Shown: positions 52,364 through 62,775, numbered from the stretch's first letter. The stretch: DNA of 64,000 nt from Mucilaginibacter sp. (GCA_030445275.1 JAUCSE010000001.1:1-64000), one strand, 5' to 3'. A program made the numbers and translations. The notes: generated by a model from the letters alone, not told the origin.

Positions 52364-53716
52364 TTAATTTTTAACCAGCGCTGTGCTTGAAAAATCCAGC
52401 TTTTTAAGGCCGTTCTGTATTTCGGGACAGCTCATGAATAATTTCCATAGCAGGCCGGTGCGGTAGTTTTCTATCATCACCACAATTGGTCCCTGGTCAA
52501 TGGCCAGGTATGATTTTGCGTACCAGTTATGCGATTCGCTAAAGGCATCGGTAAAGCCATATTCGCCCCATATCTTATCGCCCAGGTCATAATAAAAATG
52601 GCGCAGCGCTTTCATAGAGTATTCAGGCGTATACGGGAAAGCGGATAGTGCTGCTGTAGGTGTTATTACACCCAGATCATTTGTAGGTGAGTGGGCATTA
52701 TAACCTTCAAAATTATCACTGGCGGTAAGACCCCAGCAGTTTTCGCCATAACCTTTAAATTTCTTCGGATTATCAACACAGTAAGCATGATTGATCAGCG
52801 TATGGTTTTTGTTCTGCTCCCAGTAATCGGCATATTGATCCTTCAAGCCTTTGGGGTTTAAACCCAGGAATGAGTATTGCGAAAAGAAAAGCGGGCCGCC
52901 ATAATCAAACCCAAGGGGAAGTTTAAAGCCGTAGAAAGTTCTGCCGTTCTTGAAAAAGTCGCTTTGTGCCCAGCCACGGTGGTATACATCGGCGCTAACC
53001 GGGTAACGGTCAGCCGAGGCTGCCAGAATATAGGTGATCAGGCATTCGTTAAAACCATGTATCGGGAAATTCATGGCCCAACCGTTATTTGGCGACCAGT
53101 GCCAGTACAAAGCATCCCTGCCATCGCGAGTGTACCAGTTCCACTCCACTTCGTTCCAGAGGCTGTTTATGCGACCCCTGATCTCACGTTCCATGTCATT
53201 ATTGGCATTAAAATACTGGCGGGCGCATAACAGGCCCTGAAAAAGGTAAGCTGTTTCAACCAGGTCGCCACCGTCATCCTTACGGCCAAATGGAATAATT
53301 TTGCCTGTTTCGCCATTAAGCCAATGCGGGAACACGCCATGAAATGAACTGGCTTTGTTTAAAAAGTTAAGTATTTTGATCATCCTTGCAGATGCATCCT
53401 GACGGGTTATCCATTTCCTGTCGGTAGCTACAATCATGGCCATAATGCCAAAGCCCGAACCACCGGTGGTTACCACCTCGTTGCCGTAATCATAAGAAAC
53501 GTTGCTGCGCTCGCGGGCCAAGCCGCTTACCGGATGACCAAAATCCCAGAAATAGCGAAATGTTTGGCGTTGCACTACATCGAGCAGGGCATTATCGCTC
53601 AGGTTTTTGATGATGCCAACGGGTTTAATGGTATCCGTACTTGCCGCTGTTGGCTTTTGGGCCACGCAGAACATAGCCAGGCATAATAAAAGAGGGGTTA
53701 ACAGTATTTTTTTCAT
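52364..53716 (-). CDS. GH144-type glucoamylase-family protein (predicted endo-beta-1,2-glucanase)
   Basis: 450 aa with a signal peptide (ending near CVAQ). The alpha/alpha-barrel family sequence starts LLDVVQRQTFRYFWDFGHPVSGLARERSN. Further motifs are VTTGGSGFGIMAMIVATDR, FPHWLNGETGKIIPF, WHWSPNNGWAMNFPIHGFNECLITYILAAS and GVITPTAALSAFPYTPE. This is the PF10091-type family whose Bacteroidota members (GH144) cleave beta-1,2-glucan. It lies downstream of susC and susD on the same strand. No GH3 beta-glucosidase is in the window. Confidence 0.88.
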   Translation of the reverse strand: MKKILLTPLLLCLAMFCVAQKPTAASTDTIKPVGIIKNLSDNALLDVVQRQTFRYFWDFGHPVSGLARERSNVSYDYGNEVVTTGGSGFGIMAMIVATDRKWITRQDASARMIKILNFLNKASSFHGVFPHWLNGETGKIIPFGRKDDGGDLVETAYLFQGLLCARQYFNANNDMEREIRGRINSLWNEVEWNWYTRDGRDALYWHWSPNNGWAMNFPIHGFNECLITYILAASADRYPVSADVYHRGWAQSDFFKNGRTFYGFKLPLGFDYGGPLFFSQYSFLGLNPKGLKDQYADYWEQNKNHTLINHAYCVDNPKKFKGYGENCWGLTASDNFEGYNAHSPTNDLGVITPTAALSAFPYTPEYSMKALRHFYYDLGDKIWGEYGFTDAFSESHNWYAKSYLAIDQGPIVVMIENYRTGLLWKLFMSCPEIQNGLKKLDFSSTALVKN

Positions 53717-53765
53717 AAGTTGATTAGGCAGATGCCTGATATTAAAAGGAAGCGGGATTGATAAT

Positions 53766-53799
53766 GGAGCAGTCCGCCTTACGACGGCCGGACTGCCCC
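53766..53799 (-). promoter_or_regulatory. GC-rich hairpin in the susD-GH144 spacer
   Basis: GGAGCAGTCCGCC and GGCCGGACTGCCCC pair with a short loop in the 111-bp gap. It has no T-run, so it is more likely a processing or mRNA-stability structure separating susD from the enzyme gene than a full terminator. Confidence 0.5.
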
Positions 53800-53827
53800 A
53801 ATTTTATCAGTCAACAAAAGAGAGTTC

Positions 53828-55312
53828 TTAATATCCTGAGTTTTGGGTTAAAGCGCCGCCGCTCAAGTCAATTTCTGTTTGCGGGATAGGCCAAACTTCG
53901 TTTTTGCCGGCCTTCCAGCCACGGGAGCCAAAAACAGCTGTACCCCTTCCCTGGCGTATAACATCAAAGTAACGTTCAAACTCCATAGCAAGCTCCACTC
54001 TTCTTTCGAAGTAGATGGCCGTGCGCAAAGCAGTTTGATCGGTAGTGGTAACTTTAGGCAATATAGCAGCATTACTTCCGCGTGCCCGTGCACGTACCTG
54101 CTCCAGCGGGCCTAGTGCTGCACCTGAATTTCCAAGCTCGTTATTAGCCTCCGCGTTCATAAGCAATACATCCGCATAACGCAGAACGATCTTGTTTTGC
54201 TGGCAGCCTTCGTTAAAGCCGGATACATAAAGAGCGAATGGTACGTACGACTTTTGGTTATACATAGGGTTATCACCTGTAGCCGGAATTTTATCGCCCT
54301 CGGGTGTGGTTTCGCCCCTGAATATGATGGTGGCATCGCGGCGTGGATCGCCGGTTTCATAGGCTGCCGCCAAATTGTCGCTCGGAACGTTAAAACCCCA
54401 TCCGCCACCGGTTACACCACGAACGCCCTGTACCTGCGAATATTGCGAGTTTGAGGCTGAAGGGTTATTAGGTATCATATTACATTGTATCTCAAAAATA
54501 GATTCCTGGTTGTTTTTATGCGTGGTCCTGAACATTTGCTCATAATCAGGATATAACGAATAGCCCATACCCATAACAGCGGTAGTATAGGTTACCACAT
54601 CCGTCCATTTTTTAAGATACATGGCTACCTTGGCATGTAAGGCTAATGCGGCCCCTTTGGTTACATGTCCAATATCAGCAGAGCTGTAGCTTTGCGGAAG
54701 TACAGTGGTAGCCTCTGTCAGATCTTTTTCAATCTGTGCCCATACCTGATCTTTAGGGTTACGCGGAAGATTATACTCTGATGCATTTGTAGGTAGGGTT
54801 ATGCGCAAAGGCACGTCGCCAAAAGCCCTAACCAGTCTGAAATACTCATAAGCTCTGATAAATTTGGATTCGGCCAGGTAACGGGCCTTTAATGATTCGT
54901 CCATGCTGATGCCTGGTACGTTGGTCAATATCTGGTTAGCGAAGTTGATGGTTTGATACTGCCCTTTCCAGAAACCACCCAACTGGGCATCGCCGGAGGT
55001 AATGGTGAAATTATGATAATCGTTAAAATAGGTGGCATCGCTGGCGGTACTGCCTTTTTCTACATCATCAGAGCCCATGCTTTCCAGCGCGATGGGTGCG
55101 AACGCGATATTATTCCACTCGTGCAGGTTAGCGTACATGGCATTAACGGCCTTGGTAGCATCGTCCTGTGTTTTAAAAAACTGGGTTGCCGCTGTATTTT
55201 GAGCCGGATTAACATCTAAAAAGCTTTTTTTACAGCTTTGGATAATGATAGCTGATGCAATAAGCCCCAAAACAAAGACCTTACGCATGAATATATTTTT
55301 ACTGTTCTTCAT
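53828..55312 (-). CDS. susD: SusD/RagB-family glycan-binding lipoprotein
   Basis: 494 aa outer-membrane lipoprotein. The lipobox is IIIQSC near residue 27, followed by KKSFLDVNPAQNTAATQFFKTQDDATKAVNAMYANL, the typical SusD N-terminus; TPR-like helices and C-terminal FERRVELAMEFERYFDVIRQGRG and WPIPQTEIDLSGGALTQNSGY complete it. A second start at 55288 (MRKVFVLG) also gives a good signal peptide. It caps the SusC pore to bind the target glycan, here probably beta-1,2-glucan. 11 bp after susC. Confidence 0.96.
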   Translation of the reverse strand: MKNSKNIFMRKVFVLGLIASAIIIQSCKKSFLDVNPAQNTAATQFFKTQDDATKAVNAMYANLHEWNNIAFAPIALESMGSDDVEKGSTASDATYFNDYHNFTITSGDAQLGGFWKGQYQTINFANQILTNVPGISMDESLKARYLAESKFIRAYEYFRLVRAFGDVPLRITLPTNASEYNLPRNPKDQVWAQIEKDLTEATTVLPQSYSSADIGHVTKGAALALHAKVAMYLKKWTDVVTYTTAVMGMGYSLYPDYEQMFRTTHKNNQESIFEIQCNMIPNNPSASNSQYSQVQGVRGVTGGGWGFNVPSDNLAAAYETGDPRRDATIIFRGETTPEGDKIPATGDNPMYNQKSYVPFALYVSGFNEGCQQNKIVLRYADVLLMNAEANNELGNSGAALGPLEQVRARARGSNAAILPKVTTTDQTALRTAIYFERRVELAMEFERYFDVIRQGRGTAVFGSRGWKAGKNEVWPIPQTEIDLSGGALTQNSGY

Positions 55313-55323
55313 CTTTATACTGA

Positions 55324-58300
55324 TTAAAAGGTAACGTTAACGCCAAAATTATAGGTTGCATATAACGGATAAACACTGGTATCAATACCACGGTTGCCTA
55401 CAGTGCCACCTATTTCAGGTGAAAAGCCTTTATAGCCAAAAATGTTAATCGCATTTTGAGCGTTGGCAAATACTCTCACTTTGGATATTTTCCATTTACT
55501 GAGCAGGCTGGCAGGCAAGGTATAACCTAATTGAGCGTTCCTCATCCTGAAATAGGCGCCGCTTTCAACATAAAATGAATTTGGCGCCGCGTTAGAATTT
55601 TTACCCACGTTTACCGATGGGTAGGTATTTGAGGTTCCGGCACCATGCCAGCGGTGATCATAAAAATCCTGTGTGAAGTTCTCGTTACCAAAGCGGTAGG
55701 CAATATTGGCGTTATACACGCTTACGCCGGTTACACCCTGGAAGTCAAGGGCCAGGTCGAAATTTTTATACGTGAAGGAGGTATTGATACCATAGTTATA
55801 TTTAGGTAGCGGACTACCCAGCGCTACACGGTCGCGACTGTCAACAATACCATCGTTATTGGTATCCTGGTAAATAAAATCACCCGGACTTGCGCCTGGT
55901 TGTTTTGAAGCAGCAACTTCCTGAGCAGTCTGGAAAATACCGGTTACTTTATAGCCATAAAACTGGCCTATAGGCTGGCCCGCTACAGTACGTGTTGCAA
56001 ATGCTCCGTTGGCAATACCTGCACCGCCATCATAAATAGGGTTTTGTCCTGATATTACGTCAAGTACTTTATTGTTGTTGATACCCAGGTTGGCGGTGAT
56101 GCTGTAAGAGAAGCTTTCAGATGCCTTGTCCTTCCAGCTTACTAAAAACTCAAAGCCACGGTTACGGATACTGGCCTGGTTGGCTATGATTGAACTGTTA
56201 ACAGTACCCAGTGAACCCGCAACAGGAATAGCGAAAATGGCATCCTGGGTTTCGCGGTTATAATAATCGGCCTCAAAGGTTAGTTTATTGGAAAACAAGC
56301 CACCTTCTAAACCAAAGTCAGTAGATACGGTTTTTTCCCACAATATAGCTGAAGGAACCACTGTATTGATACTTGCTCCCGGATAAGCCACTTGCGGGTT
56401 ACCGAATATGGCTGTCAGGTACGGATCTGTTGCTATGGTTTGTACCGATGGGTTAATAGGCACAACAGAGTTTCCCACCTTACCCCAGCTTCCGCGAAGT
56501 TTCAGGTTGCTGAACACCTGCTGATTCTTCATAAAATCTTCGTTGGTAATTACCCAGCCGGCACCTACCGAAGGGAGGTAGGCATAAGTATGATCGCCGT
56601 AGAATTGTGAAGCCCCATCGCGACGAATGGACGCGTTTAACATATACTTGTCCTTATATGAATAATTAACACGCGCAAACTGCGATAATGCACGGGTTTT
56701 TATCTGACTGGCGGGAGTTGCCAGGTAAGTTACATTTGTTGCATCAGGAAAGGATGTTTGCAGGTTTCCATTGGCCTGGTAAGGCACATTATCGGCCTGG
56801 CCATCCATTTGCCTGGTTACATTTTCAAGCGCACTGTAACCTGCCAGTGCTGTTAACCTATGATCCTTAATTTTAACATCATAAGTCAAAGTGTTTTCCC
56901 ATATCCAGTTGCGTGTATCAGTATGGTTAACATTCAAGTTGGTTTTGTTACTGAATTGCTTAACAGTAGCCTGGTACTGGGGCACAAATGACCTCACCTC
57001 ATTCTGACTTACGTCGCCGCCAAAGCTCGATCTGAATTTGAAGTTTTTAAGGAGGGAAACCTCACCATACACATTATAGGTAACGCGTTTATTTTTGGTA
57101 CGCTGATTATAAAAATCAAGCGTTGCCTGCGGATTGTAGTTATTTCCATCGCCTAAATGGTAATCATTCGGATCGCCATAGCTGCCGTCGGCATTATGTA
57201 CAGGCAAGATAGGCGCTGCACCATACAGCTGACCGAAAATACTGGTGGGAACATCTTTTGATTTGTCTGATAATCCGCTGGCGGTGTAACCCACTTTTAC
57301 AGCTTTACCAATTTTAAGATCATTTGATAAGTGCAGGGTATAGCGTTTGTAATTATTGGTTTGAACAATACCATCCTGATCAAGGTATCCAAAAGAGTAG
57401 TTATAAGTGTATTTATCCGTACCGCCGCTTACTGATATCTCATGGTTGGTGGTAAAGGCTTTACGCAGTATTTGTTTATACCAATCAGTGCCGGTTCCAA
57501 AGCTTGCCGGATCACTGAATAAGGGAGCGCCGTTGTTAAGGGCGGCAAGTTCATTTACAGCGGTGGCATATTCGGTGCCATTAGCCACTTTTACCTGGTT
57601 AGTAACGGCCTGCACGCCTACATAGCCATTGTAATTGATAACCGGAGCGCCCTTAACGCCACGTTTAGTGCTGATAAGCACAACGCCATTGGCCGCCCTG
57701 ATACCATAGATGGCCGTACTTGAGGCATCTTTAAGAATACTGAAGCTCTCGATATCCTGCGGATTAAGGAATGAAATATCATCATACCATACTCCATCAA
57801 CCACAAAAAGCGGTTTGGTGTTACCATAAATAGTTCCCAAACCACGAATGGTAATATCAGGCGCTTTGCCCGGTGTACCGTTGTTGGTGATCTGAACACC
57901 TGCTACTTTACCCTGAAGCCCGCTGATGGCGTTGGGAGATGCCTGTTTAGCAACGTCGGCACCTTTTACAGTTGCTATTGAACCGGTAACATCAAGTTTG
58001 CGCTGGGTACCGTAACCAACAACTACTATTTGTTGTAGCTCATTAGTTTGAGGTAACAGGGTAATATTAATATTGGTTTGGCCATTAGCAGGAATTTCCT
58101 GATTGATGTATCCTAAATAAGTAAATCTCAGCGTTGAGTTGCCTGGGGCACTAATGGAGTATGCTCCGTTAACGTCTGTTTGGGTTCCTGTTGTTGTTCC
58201 CTTTACCGAAACTGATACGCCTATTAAGGCCTGGCCGGTATTGTCAATTACTTTACCTTTTATTGTAACGTTTTGTGCAAACGCCGCGTCATAGGAAAAT

Positions 58301-58344
58301 AAGAACAAAAACATTAACCCCGAAATAGTAAAAAATCTCTTCAT
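55324..58344 (-). CDS. susC: SusC/RagA-family TonB-linked outer-membrane transporter
   Basis: 1006 aa. A signal peptide (ending AFAQ) is followed by a carboxypeptidase-regulatory-like domain (VTIKGKVIDNTGQALIGVSVSVKGT), the TonB box region LQQIVVVGYGTQRKLDVTG, the plug domain with ISGLQGKVAGVQITNNGTPGKAPDITIRG and a beta-barrel ending in aromatic NFGVNVTF. It imports oligosaccharides with TonB energy. First structural gene of the locus, 262 bp downstream of the regulator gene, in a gap that should hold its promoter. Confidence 0.97.
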   Translation of the reverse strand: MKRFFTISGLMFLFLFSYDAAFAQNVTIKGKVIDNTGQALIGVSVSVKGTTTGTQTDVNGAYSISAPGNSTLRFTYLGYINQEIPANGQTNINITLLPQTNELQQIVVVGYGTQRKLDVTGSIATVKGADVAKQASPNAISGLQGKVAGVQITNNGTPGKAPDITIRGLGTIYGNTKPLFVVDGVWYDDISFLNPQDIESFSILKDASSTAIYGIRAANGVVLISTKRGVKGAPVINYNGYVGVQAVTNQVKVANGTEYATAVNELAALNNGAPLFSDPASFGTGTDWYKQILRKAFTTNHEISVSGGTDKYTYNYSFGYLDQDGIVQTNNYKRYTLHLSNDLKIGKAVKVGYTASGLSDKSKDVPTSIFGQLYGAAPILPVHNADGSYGDPNDYHLGDGNNYNPQATLDFYNQRTKNKRVTYNVYGEVSLLKNFKFRSSFGGDVSQNEVRSFVPQYQATVKQFSNKTNLNVNHTDTRNWIWENTLTYDVKIKDHRLTALAGYSALENVTRQMDGQADNVPYQANGNLQTSFPDATNVTYLATPASQIKTRALSQFARVNYSYKDKYMLNASIRRDGASQFYGDHTYAYLPSVGAGWVITNEDFMKNQQVFSNLKLRGSWGKVGNSVVPINPSVQTIATDPYLTAIFGNPQVAYPGASINTVVPSAILWEKTVSTDFGLEGGLFSNKLTFEADYYNRETQDAIFAIPVAGSLGTVNSSIIANQASIRNRGFEFLVSWKDKASESFSYSITANLGINNNKVLDVISGQNPIYDGGAGIANGAFATRTVAGQPIGQFYGYKVTGIFQTAQEVAASKQPGASPGDFIYQDTNNDGIVDSRDRVALGSPLPKYNYGINTSFTYKNFDLALDFQGVTGVSVYNANIAYRFGNENFTQDFYDHRWHGAGTSNTYPSVNVGKNSNAAPNSFYVESGAYFRMRNAQLGYTLPASLLSKWKISKVRVFANAQNAINIFGYKGFSPEIGGTVGNRGIDTSVYPLYATYNFGVNVTF

Positions 58345-58606
58345 AGTGGTTAATAATAAAATTGTTAGAATGGAAATAATTGGTTTATTCGTTCTACAAA
58401 ACTGAGGAGATAATACTCGTTTATCAAAAAAATTAACTCAACATTAATACATCATTAATAAAACGCTTTCTCAACGAGAGTGTTTTTATTTTGTAATAAT
58501 TTGATTTACAATGCATTGGTAATTGATTACGCAGGGTATATATACAACAACAGTAATACATGTTGTGTAAACAATAAATAGAGTTATGAGAGGTAATGAT
58601 GTAGTG

Positions 58607-61498
58607 TTATAGCTCAATGAGAAACTCTACAAGGTTCTTGTCATGCTCCAGGTTAAGCTTTTTACGCAGGCGATAACGGCGTATTTCAACACCGCGCAAT
58701 GATATGTTTAACAAGGAGGCCATTTCTTTACTGCTCATGTTCATGCGCAGATAGGCACACAATTTAAGGTCATTTGGAACCAGATCAGGGTGCCCCGATT
58801 TTAGTTTTTTAAAAAAATTCTCGTGCGCCTCATTAAAACTCTTTTCAAATATGTTCCAGTCGCGCTCATCATTCATGCCTTCGTCAATTACCTTTTGTAT
58901 ACGGCGCAATTGATCGTCGGCCAATTTTTTGCCGGTGTTGTCTTTAAGTTGGGTTATTTCGTCGCTTATTTTTTGCAGCAGCTCGTTTTTGTAAACCAGG
59001 TTCATGGCCGAGTTGGCTAGCTCACGGCTTTTACCCGCCAGATCGGCCTGCAACTGCTCGTTTTTTATATTGATGATATGTTGTTCGTTGGCTATGGCTT
59101 CCTGCTTTAAAAATTCCTCTTTTTCGGTTTGCAGCTTTTGATGGATACGTTGCTGATGGCGTTTTAATTTAAAGCGGTAGTAATACCTGATGAGGTAATA
59201 GGCCAGTATCAGCATCAAAATATAAAAAACAATAGCCGCTTTACTGGCATACCAGGGTGGTAGTATGGTAAAGGTTAACGTGGTAATGGCCGATACATTT
59301 TGATCATTGATCTTGGCGCGCACCTTAAAATGGTAAACACCCTGATTAAGGTTGGTAAACTCCTTTTGGCTTTGCTGCGTCCAGTCGGCCCATTGCCTTG
59401 AATAACCCTCTAAATAATACTGAAACTTAATCTTGGCCTGTTTATAATAGGGTAATGAATAGGTAATGCGGATATTGTTTTGAGTATAGGGTATCTCAAT
59501 TTCATTAAGATTGTTATTCATATCGCTAATCACGGATACCTTATCAGTGATGTTCTCCATGCGGCGTATCAGCACCGGCGGAATCTGCATTTGACTGGAC
59601 AAACTTGCATCGGCATCATTCAATATTACAAAGCCATCATCAATGCTAATCAGGTAAGTTAAATTGTTAATGCGATTGATGGTTTCATAATGCTGTACCA
59701 TTTGCCCGTTGAGTATGGTGAAGCTGTTGCTATCAATATTTACCTTGCCGGGTGCAGCAAAATCGGCCAGTGCAACCCGCCCTTGACTAATGAGCCAGTA
59801 TTTTTTGCCTATTGCCTTGATAATTTTGCTTGATGCCGAAAAGGTGCCCAGTTTTTTATTAAGCTGCGTGTATTTAAAAAAGCGATCGGTGATATCGTCA
59901 TAAACATAAAAATCCGAGTCAGACGAAAAAACGATGCGGTTATCCAGGTCAAATACATTAACATTATAACTGCCGGGCAGGCCATATTGCTTGTCATAGT
60001 ATATTTTGGAGGTTACTTTTTTAAGATCGCTGCTCAGGGTTAATTTATAAATGCCCTTATAGGCATGGCTTACCCATATCTGCCCTTTGTTGTCACGCTC
60101 TACATACCGTGATGGTTCGCCAAAACCCTCTATCTTATGACTGAATATCCAGTTTCCGGAGGCATCCTTTTTATAAATTACCAGCCCGTTGTAAGTGCCT
60201 TGTATCAATAGGTCATTGCTGAGTTTTTTAATGGTCCACCCTCCCGTCATGGTCGAGATTTTGGTGATGGTATTGCCGTTTACCTGGTAAGTGCCATCAT
60301 TATGACCGCAAAGCAAACGCCCGTCCTGTAATGACAGATCCCAGACCTGCCCCTGCGAGCCTGGGATCAGCTTAAAATCAAATGACTGAAAAGGCTTATT
60401 ATTATCAGGTACCCAATCGCTGTAAAAAAGACCTTGATTGGTACCCAGGTATATTTTTTTATCAAATATAATACTGGCGTAAACCGTGCCGAACCTGCCT
60501 GTTTTATCAAAATAGAAGTATAGCGGAGAGTTTACTTCTATCCGATCAATACCATTATCCAGCCCGGCCCAAAGGTTTTGTTCATTATCCGTGTATAAAC
60601 TTAAAACGGTATTGTTTTGCAGTCCGCTTGATTTGTTGATGTGCTGTACCACATTGCCAGCGGTATCAATAATCACAATGCCATTTAATATGGTTCCGTA
60701 AGCAAAGTATTTGCCTGGTATTACAGCGCCATTATTAAGCTGATAGGTTTTTAAAAAGTCATTGGCCTGGCTGGCCCAGGGTTTTATGGTGCTGCCATCG
60801 TAAATAAACAGACCATTTTTAGCGGTACCAATAATATATTTGTTGCCCTGAAAAGGCAATATGGACAACACGCCGCTGTTGCCTAATATATTACTGCCCT
60901 GTACATACTCCAGATGATTATTCTTTAATTCAAATAGCCCGACTGATAACTGCTCAATAAAAAAGCGTTTCCCCGACTTAAATAAAAACAAGAAGGGTTT
61001 AGGAGACTTTATGACGTTGATGCTGCCTTGTGAATAAATATATATAGCGCCAAACGACTGAAAGATAACCCTATCGTCATCAAGATATATTTTCCAGATC
61101 TCCTCGTTAATGGGGCTGTATTTTTTAGGTACCAGATTTACCAGCGAGTTATATTTTAAAAAACCTTTGCCATTGTCCTGCCAGTAACCAAACTCGCCAA
61201 AGGCACCGGCATAAATTTTGCCTTTGCCGTCAGCTAAAACCGATCGTACAACGAGCCCGTTGGGCATATGGTGCTGCTGCCAGTATCTTCCATCAAAAGA
61301 CAGTAAACCTTCGGCATTGCCAAAATACATAATGCTGTGCTCATCGCGGGTTACTGACCAATTTTGATTGCCCGACTGGTACATGGCCTTGGTATAATTT
61401 TGCACATAAGGCACACCTATGCTTTTGATATCAGCTGCCCGGGCATGCCAGCCAGTGGTAAAAAAGATACTTATGATGAGCAGGACAGACTTACGCAT
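58607..61498 (-). CDS. Periplasmic-sensing triple-tyrosine LuxR-type regulator
   Basis: 963 aa. Signal peptide (ending HARA), two-domain beta-propeller sensor (about 25-690), Y_Y_Y domain (about 690-760; FKVRAKINDQ), one TM helix near 770-790 (AAIVFYILMLILAYYLI), a cytoplasmic coiled coil, and a C-terminal HTH (ELKLCAYLRMNMSSKEMASLLNISLRGVEIRRYRLRKKL-type). It lacks kinase and receiver domains, so it resembles the one-protein PUL regulators of Bacteroidota rather than hybrid two-component systems. It most likely senses the imported oligosaccharide and activates susC. Confidence 0.92.
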   Translation of the reverse strand: MRKSVLLIISIFFTTGWHARAADIKSIGVPYVQNYTKAMYQSGNQNWSVTRDEHSIMYFGNAEGLLSFDGRYWQQHHMPNGLVVRSVLADGKGKIYAGAFGEFGYWQDNGKGFLKYNSLVNLVPKKYSPINEEIWKIYLDDDRVIFQSFGAIYIYSQGSINVIKSPKPFLFLFKSGKRFFIEQLSVGLFELKNNHLEYVQGSNILGNSGVLSILPFQGNKYIIGTAKNGLFIYDGSTIKPWASQANDFLKTYQLNNGAVIPGKYFAYGTILNGIVIIDTAGNVVQHINKSSGLQNNTVLSLYTDNEQNLWAGLDNGIDRIEVNSPLYFYFDKTGRFGTVYASIIFDKKIYLGTNQGLFYSDWVPDNNKPFQSFDFKLIPGSQGQVWDLSLQDGRLLCGHNDGTYQVNGNTITKISTMTGGWTIKKLSNDLLIQGTYNGLVIYKKDASGNWIFSHKIEGFGEPSRYVERDNKGQIWVSHAYKGIYKLTLSSDLKKVTSKIYYDKQYGLPGSYNVNVFDLDNRIVFSSDSDFYVYDDITDRFFKYTQLNKKLGTFSASSKIIKAIGKKYWLISQGRVALADFAAPGKVNIDSNSFTILNGQMVQHYETINRINNLTYLISIDDGFVILNDADASLSSQMQIPPVLIRRMENITDKVSVISDMNNNLNEIEIPYTQNNIRITYSLPYYKQAKIKFQYYLEGYSRQWADWTQQSQKEFTNLNQGVYHFKVRAKINDQNVSAITTLTFTILPPWYASKAAIVFYILMLILAYYLIRYYYRFKLKRHQQRIHQKLQTEKEEFLKQEAIANEQHIINIKNEQLQADLAGKSRELANSAMNLVYKNELLQKISDEITQLKDNTGKKLADDQLRRIQKVIDEGMNDERDWNIFEKSFNEAHENFFKKLKSGHPDLVPNDLKLCAYLRMNMSSKEMASLLNISLRGVEIRRYRLRKKLNLEHDKNLVEFLIEL

Positions 61499-61626
61499 GG
61501 GTTGTTAAAACAGCAATAGTTTAAAGACAACCAATTTTACGAATTACAGTTTGAATTGTGTGAAAAAACCTCAAAGTGCCGCTCATTTGAAACGTTTTTG
61601 AGGTTTTAGGGGTATTTTTAAGTTAT

Positions 61627-62775
61627 TTAGTGGCCACCCATCACATCCAAAAGGTAATCAATAGCGCCTGGGGCGTGCAAAGCAGCTGTTGATTGCAGTG
61701 TAATTACTGCAACCTCTGCAGTTCTTACACGCATTTGTTGTTCATAGGCTGCAATTGCCGACCGGGTGTCGGGGAAATCTTCGCTGAGCAGGCAGCGGCT
61801 TAATTCCAGGGCATCAAGCATGGCCATATTTACACCTTCGCCCGCATAAGGAGGCATCAGGTGGGCTGCATCGCCCAATATAGTTAAATTGGGTTGGGCA
61901 TCCCAGGTTTGGTCAAGCGGTACGCAGTATTGCGGACGGAGAATCAAAGCGGAACTGGCATTTTCAAATAACTCCAGCCATTGATCATCCCAGCCAGCAT
62001 ATTCTTCTTTAAACCAGGAAACAATCTGCGCTTTGTCTGAAAAATCAATACCACTTTCTTTTCCCCAGAATTCATCTTTTTTGCACCCTGTATAAAATGC
62101 CAGGCTGCCATCTCCCTTCGCACTTACAATCAGGGATTTTTCATCACCAAATGCAAATATTTTTCCGTCTTTCAATAGCTGATGTATCCCCGGACTTGCA
62201 GTTGCTGAATGATAAACTAACCCTTCAATACAGGTGACTCCTGAATAAGTGGGTTTAATAGGAGTAATATATGGACGGATCTTTGAGTTTGCACCATCAG
62301 CGGCTATCACCACATCGGCTATTGCTGAATGGCCGTTTTTAAATTCAAGTTTCCAACCATCATTTTGCGGTATAAGTGTCAAAAATTGACTATCCCATAC
62401 CACTGTACCAGGTAATAACGAATCCAGTAAAATGGTTTGTAATGGCCCGCGATCAATTTCGGGCCGGTGTGTTTCATGATCTGCATTAAGGTGTTCGTCA
62501 AGCAAAATAGTTGCATGCTTATTCATGATGCGGATTTTGTCGGCGCCGGGGCGATAATTGGCTTCAAAAGCTTCTATTAACCCGGCTTCGCGGAGGGCAG
62601 CTAAACCTGATTCATCATGCAGATCGAGCGTTGCGCCCTTGGGCCTGGCATCTTTATGTTCGTCCCGTTCATATACTTTCACGTCTATACCCCGTTGCTG
62701 CAAAAGACGGGCAAGCGTTAAACCGCCCGGACCTCCACCTACAATAGCTATTTTTTTGTTTTTAATTGTACTCAT
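61627..62775 (-). CDS. TetX-like FAD-dependent monooxygenase
   Basis: 382 aa flavin monooxygenase. IVGGGPGGLTLARLLQQRGIDVKVYERDE is the FAD motif, ARPKGATLDLHDESGLAALREAGL and EIDRGPLQTILLDSL follow as in TetX, and GDAAHLMPPYAGEGVNMAMLDALELS is the late FAD motif. The overall likeness to TetX tetracycline destructases is clear over the whole length. By eye, the positions of TetX Gln192 and Arg213 seem to be Glu and Lys here, so tetracycline inactivation is uncertain. Alone, divergent from the YCII-domain gene. Confidence 0.85.
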   Translation of the reverse strand: MSTIKNKKIAIVGGGPGGLTLARLLQQRGIDVKVYERDEHKDARPKGATLDLHDESGLAALREAGLIEAFEANYRPGADKIRIMNKHATILLDEHLNADHETHRPEIDRGPLQTILLDSLLPGTVVWDSQFLTLIPQNDGWKLEFKNGHSAIADVVIAADGANSKIRPYITPIKPTYSGVTCIEGLVYHSATASPGIHQLLKDGKIFAFGDEKSLIVSAKGDGSLAFYTGCKKDEFWGKESGIDFSDKAQIVSWFKEEYAGWDDQWLELFENASSALILRPQYCVPLDQTWDAQPNLTILGDAAHLMPPYAGEGVNMAMLDALELSRCLLSEDFPDTRSAIAAYEQQMRVRTAEVAVITLQSTAALHAPGAIDYLLDVMGGH

